Shown here: positions 42,634 to 49,380 of the stretch, piece by piece
Position numbering within the stretch: position 1 is the first letter of the stretch
Layout of the letters: every line of letters begins with the position of its first letter
Origin: JAWLEP01 sp964553045
GTDB lineage: Bacteria; Fermentibacterota; Fermentibacteria; Fermentibacterales; JCC-6
Assembly: GCA_964553045.1 (NCBI GenBank)
Contig: CAZKJG010000001.1
Coordinates: 1-64,000 of the forward strand
Reading direction: 5' to 3'
DNA length: 64,000 nt
Notes under the pieces: generated by a model
What the model was told of the DNA's origin: nothing
Database searches by the model: none
What the model saw: only the letters and a program-made list of their open reading frames with translations
Translations under genes and position numbers: made by a program

Positions 42634-42831
42634 GCTTCCCCTGCCTCTGAGACCGCTTTCCTACGCCCTGCCGCTCACCTACGGCACGGACATACTCCAC
42701 GAGGCGGTTCACGGTGGCGGAACGCTGCCCCCCATACTGGACTTCGCGGCCATCATCGGATTCAGCGTGCTTCTCTTCGCGGTCAGCCTTCGGAACATCC
42801 GGAGGAAATGGATCCTGTAGCCAGCCGTGCG
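42634..42831 (+). repeat. 198-bp direct repeat, copy 2 (3' fragment of an ABC-2 permease gene)
   Basis: Codons 42635-42820 encode the same last 62 residues as the permease at 40244 with one visible change (HRAVH to HEAVH). There is no start and no upstream membrane helices. Silent differences predominate, so the copy comes from a gene that had evolved under selection, not from a fresh duplication of copy 1. Confidence 0.88.
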
Positions 42832-42943
42832 CAGCCGCTTTGCCGAGCGTTCGCCACCGCGTCTGTGCATCGTCTCGCAGAGAGGCTGCCTCCGGCTTGA
42901 CGCCCAACAGGGACGTTGCCCATCGATCCTCCCGGGCTTGACG

Positions 42944-42971
42944 ATTTGCACATTTGGCGTATGGTACAAAT
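42944..42971 (+). promoter_or_regulatory. ArsR-type operator ATTTGCAC...GTACAAAT
   Basis: Arms ATTTGCAC (42944-42951) and GTACAAAT (42964-42971) match at 7 of 8 positions around 12 bases. The element lies 29 bases before the arsR start, as in autoregulated ArsR/SmtB systems. Confidence 0.5.
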
Positions 42972-43000
42972 TCTTTCGGTCGAAGGAAGGGAACGAGCAC

Positions 43001-43312
43001 ATGAACCAGACCCACAGGATGGAGCTCGACCGCCGGGCGGACGTCATCTCCGCGCTGGCCCACACCTCCAGGCTGATAATCGTCGAAGAGCTGGAGGACG
43101 GAGACAGGAGCGTGGGAGAGCTGACCGAGGCTATCGGCTCGGACATGTCCACAGTCTCCCGGCACCTCTCGGTCCTGCGCAGCGCCGGAATAGTGTCATC
43201 CAGCCGGGACGGCAACAGGATCATCTACCACCTGCTCACGCCCTGCGTAAGCTCTTTCTTCAGCTGTGTGCAGAGGGTCATAGACGAGAGCGAGAGCTGC
43301 TCCCGGGGCTGA
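43001..43312 (+). CDS. ArsR-family repressor of the permease-thioredoxin module
   Basis: A 103-residue repressor; ATG at 43001 behind AAGGAAGGG. Helix-turn-helix MSTVSRHLSVLRSAGIVSSS and wing DGNRIIYHLL. The C-terminal cysteines C82, C89 and C100 (TPCVSSFFSC, ESCSRG) could form a thiol metal site at the dimer interface, as in some arsenic or cadmium sensors. The downstream genes encode a permease, two thioredoxins and CcdA, so it probably senses an arsenical or soft metal. Confidence 0.88.
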   Translation: MNQTHRMELDRRADVISALAHTSRLIIVEELEDGDRSVGELTEAIGSDMSTVSRHLSVLRSAGIVSSSRDGNRIIYHLLTPCVSSFFSCVQRVIDESESCSRG

Positions 43313-43340
43313 GCCCCGGACAGATTCCGAAGGAGACAGA

Positions 43341-44636
43341 ATGGATATCCGCAAGAATTGGAAGCCCCTGGCCGTAATGCTGGCCGTCTTCCTGGGCGCC
43401 TTCTACATGCCCCTGGGCTCCGGCACGTTCCGGGCCGGGATCATGGAGGCCCTGGCCCTGCTGCACGACTACGCCCGGGAGCACGTGATACTCTGCCTGC
43501 TGCCGGCCTTCTTCATCGCCGGCGGCCTGGCCGTCTTCCTGAAGCGCGAGTCCGTGATGCGCTACCTGGGCCCCAAGGCGCGAAAGCCGGTGGCCTACGC
43601 GGTGGCCTCCGTCTCCGGAAGCGTACTTGCGGTGTGCTCCTGCACCGTTCTTCCTCTGTTCGCCGGGATATACAGAATGGGTGCCGGGCTGGGCCCTGCC
43701 AGCGCTTTCCTGTACGCGGGGCCGGCCATAAACGTGCTGGCCATCGTTCTCACCGGCAGGATACTGGGAGTGGAGATGGGTCTGGCCAGGGCCCTGGGCG
43801 CCGTCGTCTTCAGCGTCATCATCGGCCTGATGATGCACCTGATCTACCGCGGCGAGGAGCGGGAGCGTGCCGCGGGGTTCGCCTCGGCCGAGCCCTCCTC
43901 CGAAGACCGTCCCCTCTGGCAGACGGTGGTGATATTCGCGGCGCTGGTTGGCGTGCTGGTCTTCGGCAACTGGGGCACGCCCGATGACGCGGCCGGTCTG
44001 TGGAGCGCCATCCACTCGGTGAAGTGGCTGCTCACCGGCCTCTTTGCGGGGCTGGTGGCGCTGGCCGCCTGGCGCTGGCTGGGAGTCCGGCTGTGGAAGC
44101 TCCTTGTCACTGCCGCCGCCACGGCGGCCGCCGGCCTGCTGGGCGCGGGAAGCCTGGGCACCTTCTCCGTGGCCATCGCAGGGTTCGCGGTGGCACTGGG
44201 CACTTCGAAAGGCGAGGGAACGGTCTGGATCGACGAGACCTGGGGCTTTGCCAAGCTGATACTGCCCCTGCTGTTCGCAGGCGTGCTGGTGGCCGGCGCG
44301 CTGCTGGGCAGGCCGGGGCACGAGGGCTGGATCCCCGCGGAGTGGGTGGAATCGGCGGTGGGCGGAAACTCCTTCCGGGCCAACGTGCTGGCGTCGATTG
44401 CCGGGGCCTTCATGTACTTCGCCACCCTCACCGAGGTTCCCATAGTACAGGGGCTTCTCGGCGCGGGAATGGGAAAGGGACCCGCCCTGGCCCTGCTCCT
44501 GGCCGGCCCCGCTCTCTCGCTGCCCAACATGCTGGTGATACGTACCGTGCTGGGAACGCGGAAGACGATGACGTTCGTGGGGCTGGTGGTGATCATGGCC
44601 ACCGCCAGCGGCGTCATCTTCGGCGGATTGGTCTAA
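43341..44636 (+). CDS. ArsP/SO_0444-type permease
   Basis: A 431-residue membrane protein with about 10-12 helices in two repeats. The first repeat carries the CxC helix AVCSCTVLPLFAGIYRMGAG (C99, C101) seen in ArsP and SO_0444-like permeases. The second has TLTEVPIVQGLLGAGMGKGP and ALLLAGPALSLPNMLVI. Family members export trivalent organoarsenicals or Cu/Zn. Downstream redox proteins suggest that the cysteines or the substrate must be kept reduced. A second, broken member of the wider family lies at 12487. Confidence 0.85.
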   Translation: MDIRKNWKPLAVMLAVFLGAFYMPLGSGTFRAGIMEALALLHDYAREHVILCLLPAFFIAGGLAVFLKRESVMRYLGPKARKPVAYAVASVSGSVLAVCSCTVLPLFAGIYRMGAGLGPASAFLYAGPAINVLAIVLTGRILGVEMGLARALGAVVFSVIIGLMMHLIYRGEERERAAGFASAEPSSEDRPLWQTVVIFAALVGVLVFGNWGTPDDAAGLWSAIHSVKWLLTGLFAGLVALAAWRWLGVRLWKLLVTAAATAAAGLLGAGSLGTFSVAIAGFAVALGTSKGEGTVWIDETWGFAKLILPLLFAGVLVAGALLGRPGHEGWIPAEWVESAVGGNSFRANVLASIAGAFMYFATLTEVPIVQGLLGAGMGKGPALALLLAGPALSLPNMLVIRTVLGTRKTMTFVGLVVIMATASGVIFGGLV

Positions 44637-44674
44637 CGGAACAACTGTTCGAACCACAGGAAGGGAAACGGATA

Positions 44675-44917
44675 ATGCTGATACAGGTGCTGGGCATAGG
44701 ATGCCCCAAGTGCAAGAAGATGGAGAAGACGGCCCGGGAGGCTGCGGACGCAGCGGGCCTGGAATACACCCTGGAGAAGGTGGAAGACGTCGGCGACATA
44801 GCCGCCATGGGGGTCATGTCCACACCGGCCCTGGCCGTCGACGGCAAGGTGGTCATCTCCGGGCGGGTACCGTCGAGCGGGGAGATCGAAGAGCTTCTGC
44901 GAAAGGCCTCCCGGTAG
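44675..44917 (+). CDS. Small thioredoxin-like protein (CPKC)
   Basis: An 80-residue cytoplasmic thioredoxin of the redox-active disulfide protein 2 type: MLIQVLGIGCPKCKKMEKTA with C10-x2-C13, cis-Pro loop GVMSTPALAVDGKVVISGRV and a C-terminal helix. Such minimal thioredoxins often sit behind ArsP-like permeases and may reduce the permease or its substrate. The ATG follows GGAAGGG. Confidence 0.88.
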   Translation: MLIQVLGIGCPKCKKMEKTAREAADAAGLEYTLEKVEDVGDIAAMGVMSTPALAVDGKVVISGRVPSSGEIEELLRKASR

Positions 44918-44947
44918 GTAACCACTCGGATCGAAGGGCTTGTTTTC

Positions 44948-45415
44948 ATGCGGGACGAAGTAACTGGAGTGACTATAGTGAGATACGGTGCCGCAACGAT
45001 GCTCATCGCCGTTGTTCTGATGGCCGCAATGGCCTGCGGAGAGGCCGGGCAGCCGGAAGCGGATTCGGGGGAGTCCTCTTCGGGGGCGGCCGCTTCGGAA
45101 GCGGCCGCGGAAGACGGCCCCCGGGAGGGTGTGCCCGCGCTGGTGGACCTGGGTTCCGACAGCTGCGTCCCCTGCCAGATGATGGTAAGCGACCTTGAGG
45201 AGCTGGACGCCAGGACCGGGGACGCCCTCGATGTCAGGGTGCTGGATGTATACGAGAATCGCTCCGTCGCGTCGGAGTACCGGATCAGGGTGATACCGAC
45301 CCAGATCTTCCTCTCCGAGGACGGCGAGGAGCTGTACCGCCACGAGGGATACATGTCCTGCGATGACATGCTGGCCCGATGGGAACAGCTGGGCTACAGC
45401 TTCGAGGAGGAGTAG
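44948..45415 (+). CDS. Periplasmic thioredoxin-fold lipoprotein (CVPC)
   Basis: A 155-residue lipoprotein with lipobox AAMAC (C30), a Ser/Glu/Ala-rich linker and a thioredoxin domain with C73-V-P-C76 (SDSCVPCQMM), cis-Pro RVIPTQIFLS and a final helix. The lipid anchor puts it outside the inner membrane, where the CcdA homologue encoded next can pass it electrons. GTG at 44981 is an alternative start. It is probably the extracytoplasmic partner of the permease module. Confidence 0.85.
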   Translation: MRDEVTGVTIVRYGAATMLIAVVLMAAMACGEAGQPEADSGESSSGAAASEAAAEDGPREGVPALVDLGSDSCVPCQMMVSDLEELDARTGDALDVRVLDVYENRSVASEYRIRVIPTQIFLSEDGEELYRHEGYMSCDDMLARWEQLGYSFEEE

Positions 45416-45418
45416 GAG

Positions 45419-46126
45419 ATGCTGGGTGACCTGATGAACGCCCTGAGCCACGCGCTCTACGGCTCGCTGCCGCTGGCGCTGGGGGCCAGCTTCACCTGGG
45501 GGCTGATGAGCATGGTGCTCAGCCCCTGCCACCTGGTCAGCGTCCCCCTGGTGATGGGCTACCTGCAGCAGGACCGAACAGATGGAAGAAGCCGGGCCAC
45601 CAGACTGGCGCTTCTGTTCGCCCTGGGGATGATAGTCTCCGTAGCCGTGATCGGTCTGGTGACCAGCCTGATGGGCAGGATCGCCGGGGACATCGGCCCC
45701 GTCGGAAACACCGTCCTGGCCGTTGTGCTGATCTACGTGGGCGTGTCCATCTCGGGGTTGGTGGACGTTCCGCTGCCGGGGACCGGACGGGGACGCACCC
45801 TCTCCCGGAAGGGGCCGGCCGGAGCCCTTCTCATAGGGCTTGTGCTGGGAGCGGCCCTGGGCCCCTGCACCTTCGCCTTCATGGCCCCGGTGCTGGCCCT
45901 GATGTTCTCCATGGGCGGGCAGAGATTGGCCGAGGCCGTTCTCCTGGGCGCCTTCTTCGCGGTGGGGCACGGAATCGTCGTGGTTTTCGCCGGCGCGTAC
46001 TCCGACCGGGTCCAGAGGCTGGTGGCCTGGTCAGGACGGAGCAGGGCAGCCCGCTGGTTCCGCGGCGTGTGCGGCCTGTTGGTGGTGCTGGGCGGCCTCT
46101 ACCTCATTCACCGATCCCTATTCTGA
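45419..46126 (+). CDS. CcdA/DsbD-type thiol-electron transfer membrane protein
   Basis: A 235-residue protein with six helices. The two redox cysteines are C37 in LSPCHLVSVPLVMG and C150 in GAALGPCTFAFMAPVL, each in the PC motif of the CcdA family. It carries electrons from cytoplasmic thioredoxin to the periplasm. It starts three bases after the lipoprotein thioredoxin, making a complete cytoplasm-to-periplasm thiol relay within the operon. Confidence 0.92.
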   Translation: MLGDLMNALSHALYGSLPLALGASFTWGLMSMVLSPCHLVSVPLVMGYLQQDRTDGRSRATRLALLFALGMIVSVAVIGLVTSLMGRIAGDIGPVGNTVLAVVLIYVGVSISGLVDVPLPGTGRGRTLSRKGPAGALLIGLVLGAALGPCTFAFMAPVLALMFSMGGQRLAEAVLLGAFFAVGHGIVVVFAGAYSDRVQRLVAWSGRSRAARWFRGVCGLLVVLGGLYLIHRSLF

Positions 46127-46177
46127 GCATCGGTGGCTGAACGGTCCCGTCCCATCTGCTCTGCTGGTGTTTCGTAA

Positions 46178-46195
46178 GTTGGCGAATTGACCAAC
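46178..46195 (+). promoter_or_regulatory. Inverted repeat GTTGG-N8-CCAAC before arsR
   Basis: Five-base perfect arms lie 20 bases ahead of the arsR start at 46216, in the otherwise short gap after ccdA. It is a plausible ArsR operator separating the two arsenic modules. Confidence 0.4.
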
Positions 46196-46215
46196 CAGAC
46201 CGAACGGAAAGCGTG

Positions 46216-46665
46216 ATGGATGAGCTTCTGCTGGTGATGAAGGCTCTGTCCGACGGGAACCGGTTGCGTACGGTGATGGCGCTGCGCTCGGGTGAGCTCT
46301 GCGTCTGCCATCTGACGGAGCTGCTGCAGCTGGCTCCGTCTACGGTCTCCCGGCACATGACCGTACTTCGACGGGCGGGCCTGGTGGAGAACCGGCGGGA
46401 GGGCCGCTGGATACACTACCGCCTGGCCGGCGACGGCCGGAGCCCCTGCGTGGAAACCGTGCTGGAGGCCATCTTCGACGGGCTGTGGGAGGACCCGAAC
46501 CTGGCCGCCGACCGGATGCGGATCAGGGAGATACGGAATACCGTGACGTGCGGCTCCGCCGGGAGCCACCGGCAGGAGATGGACCGCTGCCGGGGCGTCC
46601 GGGACGAAATCGGGGACTGCGTCGAGACCCTGCCGGAATCGCTGACCGTACAGCGGAAGGAGTAG
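46216..46665 (+). CDS. arsR: Arsenic-responsive repressor ArsR
   Basis: A 149-residue ArsR. ALSDGNRLRTVMALRSGELC is followed by VCHLTELLQLAPSTVSRHMT. The ELCVC motif (C29, C31) in helix alpha-3 matches the As(III)-sensing CVC site of classical ArsR. The C-terminal 55 residues are an extension with further cysteines (TVTCGSAG, DRCRGV, GDCVE). It directly precedes acr3 by six bases, which supports arsenite sensing. ATG chosen over the GTG three bases upstream. Confidence 0.92.
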   Translation: MDELLLVMKALSDGNRLRTVMALRSGELCVCHLTELLQLAPSTVSRHMTVLRRAGLVENRREGRWIHYRLAGDGRSPCVETVLEAIFDGLWEDPNLAADRMRIREIRNTVTCGSAGSHRQEMDRCRGVRDEIGDCVETLPESLTVQRKE

Positions 46666-46671
46666 TTGCAG

Positions 46672-47805
46672 ATGACCCTCAAAAGCCCGGCGGAAACAGG
46701 CGGCAGAAGGCTCAACGTCTTCGAGAGGTACCTCACCATCTGGGTGGCGTTGTGCATCGGCGCTGGCATTCTCATCGGCAAGCTCGCCCCCGGTGTGGCC
46801 CAGTCGCTGGACGGAATGGCCATCTACGTCGGCGGCGCTCCGGTGGTGAGCATCCCCATCGCCATCGCGCTGTTCTTCATGATGTACCCCATCATGGTGA
46901 AGATCGACTTCGCCGAGGTCGTCCGCGCCGGCAAGAGCCCCAGGCCCGTGCTCCTGACGCTGATCGTCAACTGGGGCATCAAGCCGTTCACCATGTTCGC
47001 CATAGCGACGTTTTTCCTGGGCTACGTCTTTCGCGGCCTGATTCCCGGCACGGAGATACTCAAGGACGGCACCCAGGTCGAGCTGTGGCGTTCGTACGTT
47101 TCCGGCATGATCCTGCTCGGCATCGCTCCGTGTACCGCGATGGTGCTCATGTGGGGGTATCTGTCCCGCGGAAACCAGGGCCACACGCTGGTCATGGTGG
47201 CCATCAACTCCCTGACCATGCTGGTGCTCTACGGCCTGCTGGGCGGCTGGCTTCTGGGGGTCAACAGCATGCCCGTGCCCTGGGAGGCGCTGCTGCTGAG
47301 CATCGGCATTTACGTGGCCCTTCCCCTGGTGGCGGGGTACTTCTCGCGCAGGTGGATCATCAGGGCCAGGGGTGTTGCGTGGTTCGAGCAGAGGTTCCTG
47401 CATCTCCTGACGCCGGTATCGATCATCGCCCTGCTCGCCACGCTGGTGCTGCTGTTCAGCTTCAAGGGCGAGACCATCATCGGCAATCCCCTGACAATCC
47501 TCTGGATCGCGATCCCGCTGTTCATCCAGACATGGCTGATCTTCGGCATCACCTACCTGGCGGCCAGGCTGCTGAAGTTCAGCTACCAGGACGCCGCCCC
47601 GTCGGCGATGATCGGCGCGAGCAACCACTTCGAGGTCGCCATCGCCACCGCTACCATGCTGTACGGCCTGTCCAGCGGGGCCGCCCTGGCCACGGTGGTC
47701 GGCGTGCTCATAGAGGTGCCCGTCATGCTTATGCTGGTGAAGGTCTGCCTGCGGACGCGAGGGTGGTTCCCGGCCAAGCATGAGGCACAAACGGAAGGAG
47801 CATGA
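46672..47805 (+). CDS. acr3: Arsenite efflux permease ACR3
   Basis: A 377-residue, ten-helix permease. Family hallmarks: FMMYPIMVKIDFAEV, LLGIAPCTAMVLMWGYLSRG with the essential Cys154, and SAMIGASNHFEVAIATATML. It extrudes arsenite using the proton gradient. ATG after AAGGAG. The product and arsR form a typical ars unit; the stop overlaps a tiny universal-stress-protein remnant. Confidence 0.96.
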   Translation: MTLKSPAETGGRRLNVFERYLTIWVALCIGAGILIGKLAPGVAQSLDGMAIYVGGAPVVSIPIAIALFFMMYPIMVKIDFAEVVRAGKSPRPVLLTLIVNWGIKPFTMFAIATFFLGYVFRGLIPGTEILKDGTQVELWRSYVSGMILLGIAPCTAMVLMWGYLSRGNQGHTLVMVAINSLTMLVLYGLLGGWLLGVNSMPVPWEALLLSIGIYVALPLVAGYFSRRWIIRARGVAWFEQRFLHLLTPVSIIALLATLVLLFSFKGETIIGNPLTILWIAIPLFIQTWLIFGITYLAARLLKFSYQDAAPSAMIGASNHFEVAIATATMLYGLSSGAALATVVGVLIEVPVMLMLVKVCLRTRGWFPAKHEAQTEGA

Positions 47806-47888
47806 TCATGTTCACCAGAATGCTGGTGGCGACGGACCCGTCCGAGGCATTCGAGGTGCCCGTGCTGCTGGTCCCGGCCATCCGCTGA
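47802..47888 (+). pseudogene. Universal stress protein remnant (N- and C-terminal ends joined)
   Basis: A 28-codon frame overlapping the acr3 stop (ATGA). MFTRMLVATDPSEAF is the usual first strand of UspA proteins (family MFxxILVATDxSEA), and it runs straight into VPVLLVPAIR, the usual last strand. The middle of about 115 residues is missing without loss of frame. It could be a decayed gene kept as a coupling leader, or a plain deletion scar. Confidence 0.55.
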
Positions 47889-47923
47889 TGTTGAAGGAAG
47901 AGAAAAGGGAAGGGAGTCAGGCC

Positions 47924-48319
47924 ATGTCAACGAACGACGAACAGAAGGTTGCCCTGCTGTTCTGCACATGCAGCGGCGCGTGCCCCAGCATGGACAAGAT
48001 AGATTTCTGGGCCCTGGCCGAACGGGTTCGCCTGGAACTCGGCGGCGGGATCGAATTCATGGCCCTGCACCCCAGGCTGTGCGAGGAGGACGGCGAGCGC
48101 CTGATGGGTCGAGTACTGGCCCGGGACATCCTGATGCTCACGCCCGCCTGCGCCGAAAAAAAGCAGGAGAAGCTCCTGCGGGACGCCTTTGCCGAAGCGG
48201 GCGTGCCCATGGACAGCGACCATTGGCTTCCAATCAGCATGTCCGGGGAAGACACCGAGACGGTATTCAGCAGGATCAGGGCCGCGATGGAAGACGTGGC
48301 TCCGCAAGCCACCGGATAG
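47924..48319 (+). CDS. Cysteine-rich redox protein of the ars operon (HdrA-N-like)
   Basis: A 131-residue soluble protein; ATG at 47924 after GGGAG. It begins with KVALLFCTCSGACPSMDKID (C14, C16, C20), resembling the CxCxG start of HdrA-type proteins, and continues HPRLCEEDGERL (C53) and LTPACAEKKQEKLLRDAFAE (C76). Five cysteines in such places suggest an iron-sulfur or disulfide centre. A ferredoxin gene follows nine bases later, so the two are probably redox partners. The specific function is unknown. Confidence 0.65.
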   Translation: MSTNDEQKVALLFCTCSGACPSMDKIDFWALAERVRLELGGGIEFMALHPRLCEEDGERLMGRVLARDILMLTPACAEKKQEKLLRDAFAEAGVPMDSDHWLPISMSGEDTETVFSRIRAAMEDVAPQATG

Positions 48320-48328
48320 GGGCCTGGA

Positions 48329-48622
48329 ATGGCCGGTCACAGCTACATGGGGATTCCGCGGGAGAAGATTCCGTGGTGTCCGCGCGTCGATGCCGTCGAG
48401 TGCACCGGCTGCGGCGAGTGCATACAGACCTGCCCGAACAACGTTTTCGCCCTCGATAAGCAGGCCGGCAGGGTTGAGGTCGCCAACCCGGACAACTGCG
48501 TGGTCCTGTGCGACAAGTGCGCCCCGTTCTGTCCGCAGGAGGCGATTGCGTTTCCGGACAAGACCGCGACCAAGAGGCTCCTCAGCAAGCTGATGCAGGA
48601 GAGAAAGGGAGACGGGGCATAA
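48329..48622 (+). CDS. 2x[4Fe-4S] ferredoxin of the ars operon
   Basis: A 97-residue protein with two cluster motifs: C25-x2-C28-x2-C31-x3-C35 (CTGCGECIQTCP) and C57-x3-C61-x2-C64-x3-C68 (CVVLCDKCAPFCP). An extra N-terminal IPWCPRVDAVE segment has C17. The altered spacing of the second motif (x3 in place of x2) is unusual. It should carry low-potential electrons, presumably to or from the preceding Cys-rich protein. Confidence 0.88.
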   Translation: MAGHSYMGIPREKIPWCPRVDAVECTGCGECIQTCPNNVFALDKQAGRVEVANPDNCVVLCDKCAPFCPQEAIAFPDKTATKRLLSKLMQERKGDGA

Positions 48623-48858
48623 ACACCGATGAGACCGGGAAAGCCGTCCTGGACGAGACCGACGCCTGCGTGAAGGTGTACGACCGCGAAGGCAGCTTCC
48701 TGCGCAGGGCAGGCGGGCGGGGCAGCGGGCCCGGGGAGCTCCTGGTGCCCGGCGGGCGCATGGGAATGGTGAAGGTCCGGAGGGACGCGATACTGGCGTG
48801 GCCGCTGCAGGCGACGGACTACCCCAAGCTGTACGTATTCGAGCTGCCGGAGCTGTAG
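48622..48858 (+). pseudogene. Fragment of a six-bladed propeller protein
   Basis: Beginning inside the ferredoxin stop, the frame reads KAVLDETDACVKVYDREGSF, LRRAGGRGSGPGELLVPGGR, then ILAWPLQATDYPKLYVFELP and a TAG. The middle matches the DRSARTVKMYTPEGEFLARIGREGSGPGE part of the lipoprotein at 26099. Start, signal peptide and most blades are missing, so it is a deletion remnant joined to the 3' end of the ars operon. Confidence 0.6.
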
Positions 48859-48876
48859 GCCTCACCCCGCCGATGG

Positions 48877-49380
48877 CTACTCGATCACGGCGAGGGTGTC
48901 GCCGGTCATCACCTTGCCGCCCTCCTCCACCGGCAGGGAGACCACGGTGCCGGCACCGGGAGCCGGTATCTCGTTCTGCATCTTCATCGCCTCCAGGACC
49001 AGCAGGCCCTGGCCGGCCTTCACCTCGTCCCCCTCGGCAACCAGGACATTCACCACCAGGCCGGGCATGGGGGCGGTTACCACGGCCTCGCCCGCAGCCT
49101 CCTCCTCCTCGGTCAGCTGCATGTACTCGTCGAGGACGTTGAAGGTGAAGACCTCACCCTCAACCGAGACCCTGTACTCCTGGCCCTCGCGCTCCACCTC
49201 CACCCCGTAGGACCGGTTTCCCATGATCACGGACATGTGGCCACCGGAGAGCCTGCTCACGCCCAGCCGGCGCTCGGTCTCGTCAAGCAGGACCAGGTAG
49301 TGGTCCTCCAGCTCTCCGTTCTCCACCAGCCTGGGGTCGACCCGGAACCTGCGGTCACCACTTCGAACGACGAAGGCCAT
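48877..49380 (-). CDS. Biotin carboxyl carrier subunit with BT-like domain
   Basis: A 167-residue protein. The C-terminal biotinyl domain (about 98-167) has the biotinylation motif EAMKM with Lys133 and GLVVNVLVAEGDEVKAGQG. The N-terminal 90 residues (MAFVVRSGDRRFRVDPRLVE ... SYGVEVEREGQEYRVSVEG) resemble the BT domain that links BC and BCCP in propionyl-CoA carboxylase alpha chains. ATG after GGAGG; it overlaps the biotin carboxylase gene by 26 bases. It acts with the two upstream genes. Confidence 0.88.
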   Translation of the reverse strand: MAFVVRSGDRRFRVDPRLVENGELEDHYLVLLDETERRLGVSRLSGGHMSVIMGNRSYGVEVEREGQEYRVSVEGEVFTFNVLDEYMQLTEEEEAAGEAVVTAPMPGLVVNVLVAEGDEVKAGQGLLVLEAMKMQNEIPAPGAGTVVSLPVEEGGKVMTGDTLAVIE

